Source of the DNA: Epiperipatus broadwayi
Taxonomy: Eukaryota > Onychophora > Udeonychophora > Euonychophora > Peripatidae
Assembly (NCBI GenBank): GCA_028023455.1
Contig: JAQFVV010000186.1
Span: 1,890,700 to 1,954,699 of the forward strand
Reading direction: 5' to 3'
DNA: 64,000 nucleotides
Below are positions 1-12,239 of this stretch, piece by piece (position 1 is the stretch's first letter; the number at the start of each line of letters is the position of its first letter). Under the pieces are notes generated by a model. That model searched no databases. It was not told where the DNA came from and worked only from the letters and a program-made list of their open reading frames with translations. The translations under genes and the position numbers were made by a program.

Positions 1-1252
1 AAAACATGAGAACTGCAATTATTTTCAAAACTATTCATTAACAATTCCACACTATGTACAAAATATTGATTGAAATGATCAGATATTAGTTTTGAATTAT
101 TTAAAACATCAATAGATATTTCATTAATCTTTAGTCTAGAAATTTGTGAAAATCCTTCCCTAAAAATAAATTTTTTAACAACAGTCCAAAAAGTTGCTTA
201 ATTCAGTTGATTTTAAAGAATCAATTTGAGTAGAATAGAAAATCAATTTAGCTTTGACTATATCTTTCTTTATTTCTTTATCAAGAATCTTTAGCTGAAT
301 TTTTAAATCTTCATTAGCAGGAAACCTTTTGAAAAGCTTGTACAATTTATTCTTACTGTTAACTTTTGATATTAACTCATTTGTAATCCAATCATGTCTC
401 TTCAGATCTTTCTTCTTTATATATTTTATAAAAGAACAATAATATATAAACTCCTTCATCTTGTCAACAAAGAATGAAAATGCACAATTTACATCATTCA
501 ACTCAAAGATTAAATTCCAATCATATTTAGTAATTAAGGAATGCAAACGATCATGAGATAAAAGTTTAAAACACTTTTTACTATGAGAAAAAATTCTTTT
601 TAAAAGTAACAATAATTCCTCTGTGATCTGTAAGACACCAATCCAAAAAAGATGTTTTCAAAAGAATATTTTCAGGACATCTAGCAAAAATGTGGTCAAT
701 AAGTGAAGATGATGAATATGTAACATGTAGGATGACATAAACATTGAAGAAATCCAAAAAGTGATAGCATATTTAAATAATGTTGAGCAGCAACAGAAAT
801 TTTACCAGAAATATTAATGTTCAAGTCACCAACAAGAATAATGAATTTATCATTTAATCTAGTAAGTAAATCATCGAGTTCATCACTAAACTTTCAACTG
901 TATGACTGCAAGACCTATACAGAGCCATAAGTGTTAATTTGTCTGAACCTAAAATAAAATTTAAAACAAGGCATTCAGAATAATCAAAAACTGCATCAAT
1001 AGAAGTCACACAAAGCACTGATTTATAATAAACTAAAACTCCACCTGACCTATTAGTAATTCTAGAATTAATAATTGATGTATATCCCTCTAACTCATAC
1101 ATTCCTTTTTCACATTCCTTAATCCAGATCTTAGACAAAAATATAATATCAAATGAATAATCAAGTAAATGTAAAAAAATTAACAACTCATCAAAGTGTT
1201 TCCTCACACTACAAATATTTATATGAAAAATCTTAAAATTTTCAATAGCCAA
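1..1252 (-). pseudogene. CR1-like LINE ORF2, N-terminal part (AP endonuclease and linker), broken, runs off the window
   Basis: This is the front half of a non-LTR retrotransposon ORF2; the reverse transcriptase would lie left of base 1. Reading leftwards, translation starts near 1252 with an AP-endonuclease fold: HINICSVRKHFDELL, then DIIFLS, then NRSGGVLVYY, the usual start of the LINE nuclease that nicks target DNA. After a frame change, the motif VGDLNI lies near 818-832 and LTDHRGI, the terminal D-H pair of the nuclease, near 612-637. The 175-612 stretch is a lysine-rich linker with W..NELISKVNSKNKLYK, typical between endonuclease and RT. Frame changes at about 850 and 640 show the copy is dead. 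The CR1-like assignment rests on the neighbouring ORF1 with a PHD finger; Jockey or L2 relatives remain possible. I am confident it is a LINE and less sure of the clade. Confidence 0.8.
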
Positions 1253-1254
1253 AT

Positions 1255-2340
1255 TATCTTCTCCTGTAACAATATTTTTAAAAAATAACCCATGTCATAA
1301 ATTAGACAAATCGGATTCAGAACCAATCCTAATAATCCTATCCCCTGTATCTTTCCTCAACCAAATTTTCCCATCTTTAATTCAAACAAACCTATGCGTA
1401 TTTTCTTTAGCCATTGTACGAACTTTCCAAAATAATTTCCTATTTTCAGGCAACAAATCTTCATTTAAATATATCTGCTTATCAACTATAGCAATAGGCA
1501 AAACATCAGATAGATATAATTTAATTCTTTTACCTCCTAACAAGAATAAATCTCTTACCATTTTACTAACAAAATTAACTTTTATTACAGGCCTAAAACT
1601 ACTTCCATATTTTAATCTATAAATAGAATTAATATAATTTTTATTAGTCTGACAATTCTAATTTTTTAGCTATATTTTCAACAATATTAAATAAATTTTC
1701 ATCATTAGTTAACACCAACAATTTCAATATTGTTTTCTAATATTTGCTGCTTTAAATAAAAATTTTCTTTTTGCAAATTGCAAAACAAAGAATCTTGTGC
1801 TTTTATTTTTTCTTGCATTTTATTAAATTCTCTAATCAATATTTTTATATTATTTTTAACTAATTCAATTTCTAAAGTAAGTTTAGCAAAAGACTGAGAT
1901 AATGAATCAATATGATTCTGTAAAACAGCAGCATATCAAGTTTTCTATTCATCTGCTGAAGTAATTCAAGACTAGAATTATTATCTAAACAATTAGATAA
2001 GGAATCAGAACTAGATCCATCATTTAAAGGCAAATTTAAATAAGTTCCTGCTCTACAATTTTTACATCTCCATAATGTTTTATTTGTAGATGACATATTT
2101 TTAAATGTCTTTTCATTTACTGTACTACATTTAAAATGAACATTCCCATTACAACCCAGAAAAGCATTGGTGCTCAAGAGGTTGGCAACAGCTGCTTTAC
2201 AAGCAGTTGTCTTGGATTAGCAGGTTTGCTTTCTGGCTGATGCTATGACACATGAGAAAAAAAAGTTATAAAATTTCCACCAAAAGGAAGAGCTAAATGA
2301 CAAGAATTACATTTATCCATAATAATAATAAAATCTAAAG
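1255..2340 (-). pseudogene. CR1-like LINE ORF1 with PHD-type zinc finger, broken by a SINE insertion
   Basis: ORF1 of the same element, upstream of the endonuclease in the same orientation. It begins near 2340 with MDKCNSCHLALPFGGNFITF, the first zinc-binding half of a PHD-like finger. The reading is then interrupted by a SINE (2169-2264) and resumes as GCNGNVHFKC and LWRCKNC, which supply the remaining Cys/His ligands. A Q- and L-rich stretch follows (about 1870-1990), possibly the coiled coil. The C-terminal part (about 1290-1590) reads KVNFVSKMVRDLFLLGG, then LNEDLLPENRKLFWKVR, then KDGKIWLRKDT, which resembles the conserved C-terminal domain of CR1/I-group ORF1 RNA-binding proteins. PHD fingers in ORF1 are known from CR1-like LINEs. 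Frameshifts and in-frame stops make it non-functional. ORF1 proteins normally coat the element RNA as a nucleic-acid chaperone. Confidence 0.7.
2169..2264 (+). mobile_element. SINE family 1, copy a (tRNA-derived, short)
   Basis: An approximately 95-bp element beginning TGGTGCTCAAGAGGTTGGCA (A-box-like) with a degenerate B box around 2221-2240, then the family signature TGCTATGACACATGA and an A run. It lies inside the PHD-finger region of the CR1-like ORF1 on the other strand, so it inserted after that LINE. Three more copies lie at 2462, 33939 and 51390. No clear target-site duplication remains. Confidence 0.7.
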
Positions 2341-2445
2341 TTTTAAAACCAAACAAACAAACAAAAATTAAAACTAATTAAAATTCCAACAGAGATTAAA
2401 AAGTAAGATACTTAAAAATCTAAAGTAAAGATTAAAAAAAAACAA

Positions 2446-2583
2446 AAAGAACAAAATAAATTTCAAGTGTTGTTAGCCAAGAGGTCATCACAGCTGTCTT
2501 GCAAGCAAGTAGTTGGTTGCGGATGGTTGTGGGTTCATGTCCTGGCCAATGCTATGACATATGAAAAAAAGAATAAAATAAAT
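2446..2583 (+). mobile_element. SINE family 1, copy b, with target-site duplication
   Basis: The body (2462-2567) has an A-box-like GCCAAGAGGTCATCACAG, a B-box-like GTGGGTTCATGTCCTGGCC, the tail signature TGCTATGACATATGA and an A run. It is bounded by AAAGAACAAAATAAAT (2446-2461) and AAAGAATAAAATAAAT (2568-2583), a 16-bp duplication with one mismatch. That is the mark of LINE-machinery retroposition. It sits only about 180 bp from copy a, in the same orientation. Confidence 0.75.
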
Positions 2584-2684
2584 CAATTAATTAAAAAAAA
2601 ATTCCAACAAAGATAAAAAACTAAGATAAAAAAAAATTCTAAAACAAGATAAAAAATCAAAAAGAATATAGAAAAATGGCTACT

Positions 2685-2702
2685 TAATAATAATAATAAT
2701 AA

Positions 2703-2786
<84 letters not shown>

Positions 2787-2798
2787 AAGAAGAAGAAA
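2685..2798 (+). repeat. Trinucleotide microsatellite (AAT)n-(AGT)n-(AGA)n
   Basis: A short AAT run grades into more than thirty AGT triplets and then a few AGA triplets. The long central run is nearly pure, so it is probably polymorphic. Confidence 0.97.
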
Positions 2799-2799
2799 G

Positions 2800-3469
2800 A
2801 GAAATAATCAAAGAAGACAAAAATTATTGCTCAAAATGAACACATGATTAAGCAAAAAGCCATTAGCATTCAAATAAATAAGCAACAACTTTTTAAATAT
2901 TATTTAATAACAAATTGTTATAAAGTTGATAACCATGAATATCACTGTAAGTATTCTAAAGTATTAAAATTAATATCAAAGTATATACTCTGTTATAGTG
3001 TCATTATATTACATATAAGAGTGACAGAGATTTGTACTTTTATTTATAAATATATTATACGGGACTCGGATAATATATTGTCACCATAATGCAAAAATGG
3101 ATATCTATAAATGCATCTGATTCACTTTAATTGTAAACAAGTGTAAGATCTTTTTATAGTTTAATAAAATTAATATAACTTCCTATGTGTCTCTTCTATT
3201 GGATTTAGAACAACAAGAAAGTGACAACAAATCTCTGACTACTAGGCAAATATGCTTAGGTTAAAAAGGGATTCAAATTATTGGTGTCTCATTAAATGGT
3301 GGTACACAGAAAACATAACTCTGTTTAATATCTTAAGATTGGCTGACTTTGGGGTAATCTCTGCATATCATAAATATAAAAGAACAAAACATGTTAATTA
3401 CTGAAAAAATGAAAGATAATAACTAAAACAGATAACATCACAATGGGACAAATTATTGCTACATATAAC
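2800..3469. other. AT-rich stretch without recognisable gene
   Basis: It contains an 81-codon open frame (2844-3089) with low-complexity, Lys/Ile-rich composition and no motif. I see no splice-bounded exon and no repeat shared with other parts of the window. Confidence 0.5.
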
Positions 3470-3686
3470 TAAACAGGATATTAAACAAGGCAAAACTCTC
3501 TGTACAGTAATGCCACCCTGTGCCAACCAGAGTAACCAATGGATGCCAGAAGGCTTGTGCATAAAATCCCTATCTAATGCCTACTCATCCAATATCTCCA
3601 GACTAGTTCCTGGCTTTTTTTGTTTATAAACAATTATGTGCTAGTATAAGAGATGGTGATCATGTGATGCTTAATCGTTAAACAGG
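3470..3686 (+). mobile_element. Foldback retroposon family, copy 1 (single arm plus tail)
   Basis: This copy starts with the family end AAACAAGGCAAAACTCTC and continues through the shared core (GGATGCCAGAAGGCTTGTGC near 3540, then CCTACTCATCCAATAT and CTAGTTCCTGGC). It ends with the family tail AGAGATGGTGATCATGTGAT. Unlike copies 3-5 it lacks the inverted second arm, and it also lacks the short segment found between core and tail in copy 2. A TAAACAGG at 3470-3477 recurs at 3679-3686, giving a possible 8-bp target duplication. Confidence 0.75.
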
Positions 3687-5590
3687 TCATTGTTTTATAC
3701 TGTCCTTTACAAGTAGAATATTTCATGTTTTTCATATGAATGATTCCAAAATTTGATTAATGGATAGTATGTCAAATGTCTAGAACAATTATTGTTTACA
3801 GTAGTTATACCCACAATTCTGGTGAATACCACTAAAGCAAATCAATTATTTAAATATAAACAATGCCATTGAAATTTTCTTGATAAATCACAGTTTTATA
3901 TGCAGGCAATTAACAGCTAATTAAATAATTTGAAAAAAAAATTATTTCAAAATTCTGACATTTTTTCTGATATAACATTAATTTTCCTAGAGAATCATAT
4001 TCCAATTTATTCAACAGTTTATGCTATTAAATAAGGGTTAAAAAAATATTATTAACCTTGGTCTTTCCAATCATCTGATTTAAATATTATTCAGTCTGTG
4101 TGGGCCATTATTTATCAGAAAGTGAGTTTTTCTATATATTGTTAAAGTATTATATAGTTTCCTCTCATATAGGATATACGAATTTTTTATGAAAATAGTG
4201 GATATAAATCCTATTAATAAGAAGTTTACCATGCTTCTTATTTGGTCTATTTGTTAATGAATGAAACTATGGTTGCTTAAGAATTTTAGTAAAGTTTCAT
4301 TATTTTGGCTAATATTGTAATATGTTATATGAATTTTTATTTTAAATATGGCTGCAAAAAACCCTTTTAATTAAAAGAAGTCACTTCATTTTTTTGTTAA
4401 TGATCACTTTATAAATTCATATTATTAAAGCTTCTATCATTATAACGTTTACATGGAAAAAATATGGATGGGTTCCTATTAACCTACCATATTGAATATT
4501 GTTTTTTAATCTATACTTGGACCAAAAACACATTATGATGAGATTTTCTTTTCTGAATTCTATAGGATTCTGTCTGGTGTTAATATCCAGTAATTGCATC
4601 CATCATATTTAGTTGAGTATAGAAATGTTAGAAACTATATTATTTTGATTGTGTTTTTGTTCAGGTATATAATCAAATGCATTACTGAATAGTTCAGTAC
4701 CCACTTCTGATAAAAATTAGCTCATATTTCACCAGCGGTGTAAAGTTGTCTTTCAAAGTAATTGTTAATAATCGAATGCATAGAGTGCTCAAAATCTTAA
4801 GATTTCTTTTAATGAAAAATTATACTTGATAACTTATAATTATATATTAGTTTTTATGAAAAAAATATAAACTATCTAGGACATTATCAGACTTTATAGA
4901 TATAGAATGCAAATAACGAAAAAAACTGAGTAATAAATACACAATATACAAATTCTTGTACCGTTCACCAATCTGATAAAATAAAGTGATGTACAATTCG
5001 CTTTTATCTATTATAAATATTTTTCTTCTAGTAGTTTTTGTAAATAATCTTAAAAAATTAAGATTGTGTTATGAAATAGCTTTAGCAATTATTATATTTT
5101 GTGTTGTCTGTTAGTTTATTTCCTCAGCTCGTCACGGGAAAGAATACAGCAATCGCTTTCTTCATTGTGATAAACTATTTCTAATACAATTATTATCTTT
5201 ATTTTAGTGCTCAATTGTCTTCTTTTTTTTTTTTTTTTTTTTAAAAAAGTAGATAAATTGTTAACCTGAAATAATCGTTAATTATATCATGTTTTACAGT
5301 CTATAATAGACTTGTTATGTCAAAATTAACCTGCAAACCGTTTTTACAACTAATTTAAAACTAAAATTACTTGGACTATTTGTTCAGCCAAATGGAAAAA
5401 GTTTTCAGCACAAAATAATTCGTTCTCAGCTAAGATATTGAATAAATAAACCGCAGTTGGTATTATTATTTTTTTCAGTTTCAGTTTGCGTGACTTACAG
5501 TATTGACAGTATTTTATATTAACATAAATCATAAATTATGACTAAATAATTGAACTTATATTTTCGTAACAAATTATAAATCATATAAGG
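3687..5590. other. AT-rich stretch without recognisable gene
   Basis: The short open frames at 4417-4599 and 5350-5532 on the - strand have no motif or coding-like composition. A T run lies near 5221-5241. I see no promoter, exon or shared repeat that I can defend. Confidence 0.5.
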
Positions 5591-5885
5591 CAGGCTGTGC
5601 TTTTATTTATCTCTCTGTCTGTTCATCTATTAAGTTATTCATTAGACTGTCTATTTATCAGTCTATATATCCATCAATCTATTGTTTGCTTATTTATCCA
5701 CTCATCTCACTATCTATATGACTATCTGTCTACCTATGTGTCTGACTATCTGTGCATTATCTGTTTAACTATCCAGACAGCCACCCATCTATTTATCTTT
5801 TCCATCTACTTACTACCTATATGTCTATTTATATTTTCTCCCTTCCTAATGGCATACCTATCTATCTACCTGTTATATTTATATA
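5590..5885 (+). repeat. Degenerate TCTA/TCTG tetranucleotide repeat
   Basis: About 290 bp of pyrimidine-rich sequence built from diverged CTAT, TCTG and CATC units. It gives a spurious 97-codon Leu/Ser/Tyr-rich open frame. It reads as an old microsatellite. Confidence 0.75.
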
Positions 5886-5889
5886 CATG

Positions 5890-8800
5890 ATTTAATAATC
5901 ACAGACTCGTGTAAATACAAACGAATGTAATCGAAATCTATTATCAAATAATGTAGATGAAAACTTAATAAGAAAGAGTAATTGTAAATATGATACGTGT
6001 ATATTATATTATCATTTAAATTGATCTAAATGTGGAAAATCAAGTTATACAACAAACAACACCACTTAATCATTATCAGAGGTAATTATTAGCCATTAGC
6101 TTTCACATTACTTTATCACAATTTCATTTTGCACTTCAATGTTTAGGCTTTTTCGTAAATTGTAAGAAATGTTTTATATCCTTAACACATATAGATTATT
6201 ATTTACTTTGTCTAATTTGACTTTATCCTATAAGTAATTTATATTCTTTAAATTTCTTTTTCAATGAATGTTGTGATCCAATAATATATGAAGTCCAATA
6301 AAAGCAATAATTTTATATACTGCATTACTTTTATGGTCCTTATCAATGCTATCTTTAGAATTATTAAGCAACTTATTTGCAGTAGTTAATACTTTTTATG
6401 CAACATACTAATATTTGGAACAAATGTCCTTTATTACTTTAGCATTACCTTTGTATTATGTGTTATCAAAATCTGTTTTTAACTTTTATTTTGATATTAT
6501 TTAATTTTTTTCTAAAATTTTCAGTCATTTATCTAATCCATCCAATACCATATCTTATAAATATAATTTCTTATGCATAATATCTAGTATTTTTTATCAC
6601 TTGCATATTTACATAATTTATCATTTCTAGTTAATAAATATTTTAAAGAATATCTATTACTATATGAGAAATTTAAAGCATGCAATATAAATAATGCTTA
6701 AATATCTCCTGAATTTAATATTATTGAATTTGAATGTAATGGACAATTTTTTATTTGATTAGCATAAATTATTAAAATATTTTATAAAAAAAGAATAGTA
6801 ATAATAATAAAAAATAATAATAATAAACATGACAAGTAATTTTCCTAATAGGTAAGATGCTAATATAAAAATTTATGAAGCTGGGAATTATGGGAATTAT
6901 TAGTATCCATTTCATAAGTGAAAGCAATTAAAAAAGTTTACATAGGAGTAATTGAAATAACTTTTGCAAGTTATTCATTCTTTAAAGTTTTAAAATTTCA
7001 AAGTTATCATTATTTATATATTTAGTTATTACAAATTAGTTTATGTCTATACTGATTTGAAATATTATGATGGTTAATCGTGAAATTAGAAATTGTTGAA
7101 TTGTGAATTTATTATATAAAGCTAATATAAAAGTATGAAGAGTTAAAACACAGAAAGTTGTTCAAAAAGTGTAAACATTTCAATGTTTATCTTATCTGTT
7201 GTGAGATTAAAAAGTTAAATAATTAAAAAAAAATTTTTATTGGATTTGCGCACTTTGAAGGTATTTATAATTAATAAAATTATTAAGAAATCTGAAGATG
7301 AAATATTTTATGCTATGAAATATAGAAATATGGTAAGTTATATTATTGGTTTGAATGAACTGAGATCCTTAGAAAGCTAATTACCTTTTAAAAGGTGTAT
7401 AAAAATAGATATTAAATATAATAAAAAAAATTTCATGGTACTGATGTACTCAGCTGCCTACATTCTATTTTATGTTTAGTTAAAACTTTAAATACTGTGA
7501 CATCATGAAATAATACTGAAATGACTAATCGATAAATTTAACATTATTTGATTTGGAAGTGGGATTTCTTATAGTAATACTATGTCATTTATAAATTCAA
7601 TGTGTAATCTAAAATCTCTTATTATTTTTCATTGAGAGTTTTTTTTCTGAACTTTTAATATTATTTGTCTTTTCACTTTCTTATTTGGTTTTGAGATAAT
7701 GGAAGGGGGGAGAGGAGAGAGTGAAGGAGAACAAGTGCAGTCAATTTTAAGTTTTTAAAGTTTATTTGTTACAAATTAAATGTATCATTTCGAGCAATCT
7801 CTTTTTATTTGCAATTGACAGATTTTCTGGATTTTTTTTATTATTTATCTTTAAAAAAATTTAAATTTCTTGCTTGGTTTTTTAAAAATTGAGATAGGAA
7901 AAATAAGGTCAATTGTGTTATTGTCTTTTATGAAAACAATAATTGTCAACTATGTTCAATACAAATTACAAATAAAACAATCCAAATAAAAAGAAATGGG
8001 CTGACTTTGAAACAACAAATTACAAGCTTAAAATAAAACTTAATACTTATTAATTTGGATTCTTACCATCTGATAAATATTTTCTTTATACTTAACAAAA
8101 ATACAAAAAGGCATTACCACTTTTTATGGACAGTAATTTGGCAGCTGCAATATGGATGGACAATGCAAAATCACTCAAAATTCCATTATCTTAGTTTTCT
8201 CCATCATAGGTTTTTGCCCAAGATTTAAATAAAGAATGTAAAGTTTATTTTTACTTTAAAAAAACTAAAAAAAAATAATTATAGATGTTTAATTCCCTTT
8301 TTTTTATATTAACTTTACGACCAGTTGAGCCAAATTATTTTGTCTTTTGACCAATTCCCTAGTGAATTTTTTCATAAGTATTATATGATAAAATGCATTT
8401 AAAATGGTATATTTTATTATAATAAATTTTTCACCCAAAATTTCTGTGAAAAAAGCATGAAATTCAAAATTCCCACTCTTACAATAGACATAAGCGCCAG
8501 CTTGACATTTCAATCATTGTGTGTTGACAAATCCATAAAATGTTCAGTGTTTTATGACATTGAAGTTTCCAATGATGCAAAAACATGTTTATTTGTGAAT
8601 TTATGGTTTTAGATTATTTTTTTAATAATTTGCACAATATTTATTAGATATCAAGAAATAAAAATTATTAATAACTTATTTTGACTTGAAATACTTTATT
8701 TTCAAAAATATAATGTTATATTAGCAGCTAACAAAAATATGGCCTGAAGCAAATTAAAAAATTCTATCTCTGGTATAAACAAGCTACTTTATTTACGAGT

Positions 8801-9220
8801 AAGAAAATATCAAGAAAATATCATAAGTTTGCAATAAATATTCAAAAAATTTAAACTTTTAAAGCATAATTCATTAGATATAAGAGAAATAAATAAATAT
8901 TCACATTCTTAAAAATAATGAGAAACAAAAAATATTTTGTTGATTTTATAAACTGAAAATAATCTTTCTAGAAATGATGACGTCTAACATCTTTGTTTTG
9001 ATTAGAGTCTTATTTTTTTAATATTTACAGAAACAAAATGTGAACATTTAAAATTTATTTCAGTAATAAACAAAAATATCTATCAAATGAAGTCAGATTT
9101 ATTATTTTCTGATAAGTAATAATCATTTTATCATATATTTTACATTGATGTGTGAGACAAAGAAAAACATCAGAAATGCTGAAATGTAAGCACCAGCAAG
9201 CCGCGCATTGAAAAGGTTAA
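5890..9220. other. AT-rich stretch without recognisable gene
   Basis: There is no convincing exon or element. The open frame at 8304-8513 on the - strand (with CQAGAYVYCKSGNFEFHAFF) is more complex than its surroundings, but it has no match I can name and no clear splice borders. Confidence 0.5.
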
Positions 9221-9223
9221 TGT

Positions 9224-9560
9224 AATTCTTATAAACTCATTGTAAAAGAGTATCATAAAAAGGTCAAAATTGAAATTGAAAACTTTTATAATGCACTAAG
9301 CATACTCTTGGCCAGAATCATAGTGGCGGAGTAATTTGGCAGTTGAAAATTATGCCTACATGTGGGTGTAATTTATTATGTAAATGCACATTTAAATGTT
9401 CCATTTTTTCAACACTGGAACACATGAATCCTTTCTGCTGATTGCATTTGGATCCTTTAAGATTGCCCAAGCCACTTTATATTTTCTTTTTCTATCATCT
9501 CTTTTGGCACAAATGGCCCTCACATTAGTGGAAATAAAAGTATGACCTGCAGTGATCTCA
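9224..9560 (-). mobile_element. Penelope-like element 3' fragment, copy D
   Basis: The reverse complement matches the 3' end of the + strand copy E (10440-10788) along its length, including the stretch encoding the end of the endonuclease region (RDDRKRKYK type) and the following non-coding tail. The two copies point outwards from a shared centre, making a long inverted repeat around copy E's RT. It is too short and too broken to be active. Confidence 0.65.
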
Positions 9561-9649
9561 TATTGACAAAATTGATTTATGTTTATTATTCTATTTTGAT
9601 TGTTGTATAGATCTATTCACCATAATACACAGAACTACAAGATGAGAAT

Positions 9650-10788
9650 AATATTTTACCTAAATATTTAATCCTTTGTCTAAAGAAATTTATGTGAGGT
9701 ATGTTGATGATGCTTTTATATGCACATGAAAAACACAAATTAACATTATAAGCCTGGCTCTTGAAAATATATTGCCTCTACAATTTACCATAGAAATGGA
9801 ATATAAAGTTATATGATTAATTTTCTGGACCTTTACATCCAAAAAAACAATCAGGATCTCAATTTCAAAATAAATTTAAAACCCATTCAAATAAGAAGAG
9901 CTATTCATTCCAAATCAAGAATCCCTTTAGAACATAAGCTTGCAGGTTTCAAATGTTTCTTGTACAAAAACCTAAACAGCTTGTATGAGCATAGAGAATG
10001 GTGATCATGTGATAAATTTATGTAAGTATGGGGCTGATAGGAAAAACAATATTTATGCTTAATATCAATGATCTTACAAATTCTCCGATATAATTGGAAT
10101 TTGTTAATAAGAACAATCAGCAAATTTACACTAATTTAAATTAAAATAAAATTACGAATGATGTGCCAAAAGCATGGGTAAGTCTTCCATATGTCCCTAA
10201 AAGTGGAAAAAAAGAATATATGTGCAGACACTTTCTAGAGTTAAATCACCTCCATTACTAAACAATTTATTAAATAATTCAAAAGATAAAATTTTAGTGG
10301 AACACATCCTCAATGCAGTGCCCCATCCTTTAGTTCTGTATATTATGGTAAATCTTGAATAAATATATCTATGAGGATCACCCAACATGCTTATTTATTC
10401 AACAGAGCAAAATAGAATAGTGAATATAAATTAATTTTCCTCAATCACAACCTTGATATGGATCATACTTTCAGTCCCAATAATTTGTGGACATTTTGTG
10501 TTGAAAGAGATGATAGAAAAAGAAAATACAAGGACTCTTAGGCAATCAAAGAAGATCCAAATGCCATTAACAGAAAGGATTCATCCATTCCATTGTTGAT
10601 AAAATGGAACATTTAAATGCCTCATTTACATAATAACGTTCAGATATAGACATAATTTTCAACTGCTAAATTAATACAGCACTATAATTCTGGCAGAGGT
10701 CTACCAAAATCATGCTTCACGCACTATAAAAGTCTTGAATTTCAACTTTTATCTTTCCACAATACTCAATTACAAAGAGTTTATAAAA
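9650..10788 (+). pseudogene. Penelope-like element, copy E: RT palm to endonuclease end, decayed
   Basis: Frame-shifted remains of a Penelope-like retroelement. At 9697-9720 it reads RYVDDAFI, the RT catalytic YVDD motif (9700-9711). Near 9810 it reads INFLDLYIQK, then KINLKPIQIRRAIHSKS and LEHKLAGFKCFLY, the typical Penelope palm/thumb order (FLDL, then a K-P-T/I box, then an H-K box). A very degraded middle follows (10197-10400). Near 10495-10590 it reads VERDDRKRKYKDS and NAINRKDSSIPLL, which resemble the C-terminal block after the GIY-YIG nuclease. Several stops and frame changes make it dead. The intact enzyme would copy its RNA by target-primed synthesis. Confidence 0.75.
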
Positions 10789-11649
10789 ATCAAAAATAAA
10801 TAAATAAAATTTTAAAAAACAACAAGTTTTATACTTACATTTATTTTTCAAATAAAAATATTTTGACAATATCAAGGAAGAAGGTAAAGTTTATTTTTAA
10901 ATTAATTTCTAAAAAATAAAAATAATTATTTATTCTAATGTGGAAAAATGTTTCATTTTTTCTTTTATTTTCTGTTCTTTTTTAACTATTTTTTTTTACG
11001 TATGTAAAGTACATTGAATTTTGAATTTATCGATTAATTACTCCAGTATTATTTCATAATGGAGCATAAAGTAGAATGTAGGTAGCCAAGTACATCAGTA
11101 GCATTCGAATACAAATAATACAATGAACTGAGTTAATAGAGAAAGAGAGTTTGAGGATGAACATTTGTTAAATTATGCATGAAATATGTTGGTAGATTAT
11201 AAAGCAATTATAGAATGGAAGTAATTGTGAAATTAATTGAATAGTTAAATATATTTACAAGAATAATAAGACTGGTAGTATATAGTATAATGTTAGTGTA
11301 GCAGTGAAAAAAGATTCAAAAAGCAATGTCTAAAAGTCCATGACATAAAAAATATTACTGAACTTGGATTTTTATTTTCTATAAAGTGGAGTCTTAAAGA
11401 ATGACACTTATAAATAATGTATTAAAGCCAGCACAGACAAATATTTAATAGTATTATGTATTTGGATTTATACTTTCTGGTGCTAAGAGTTTTATATATC
11501 TAAAATTACATAAAGAAGATGTTTTGTTTCAGTTGATAATTGATTTTAGGGAAGCATTTTAATATAATTCTGCAAAATTTAGATAAATTATTGCAGGGTA
11601 TATTATGATGTGTTAAATTTACAGTTCTTCATAATTTGAATTTGACAAT

Positions 11650-12190
11650 GTTATTTAACAAGTAAAAATTAGAGATAATATTATGGTAGCATTTGATATA
11701 AACAATTATATTGTTCAATTGAATGGTAGGAATTAATAAGGATTATTGAGAAAGCATTAATTAAAAAAGGGATGAAAATATTGTGTTTAGGTATAAATAA
11801 GGACTACTATAAAATGCAATATTGTTGGGTATAGCAGATTCCTTATATTTTCCAAATACGTATTTGCACGTTGATGGTTAATGAAGAAGAAATTAGGAAT
11901 AAAATGAAATGGGAAACTTGCTTAGTATATAATAGATATTTAGATGATTTATTTATATGTGGAAAATAAAAGGATATTTTAAAATTAAAGAAAGGCTTAA
12001 ATAAACAATTTCAAATGATTGATGAAAAAAAAGAATAACAAGTCATTAAATATTTGGATATAAGTATAGAAAGATCTGAAGCAGATATTAATTATAAATC
12101 GTATCTAAAAAAAGACAAGAGATCTATATACACTCAAACTGTGAAGTTATTTTGACATATAAATTGGCTGGCCTAAGGTAATTTTTTAGC
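11650..12190 (+). pseudogene. Penelope-like element RT fragment, copy F
   Basis: At 11683-11700 the sequence encodes MVAFDI, the Penelope RT motif that precedes the fingers/palm. At 11931-11955 it reads NRYLDDLFICG, a YxDD catalytic motif (11937-11948) with L in place of V. Near 12050 it reads IKYLDISIERS, the following FLDL-type motif. The blocks are in the right order but in different frames with stops. It differs from copy E in sequence, so it comes from another subfamily. Confidence 0.7.
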
Positions 12191-12239
12191 TTGAATGAAA
12201 ATTAATTAACAAATAAAAATAATAATTCAGAAAATTCTT

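Noticed and set aside
5597-5890. 97-codon membrane-protein-like frame
   Set aside because: It is a translation of a degenerate TCTA/TCTG repeat; the hydrophobicity comes from T-rich codons.
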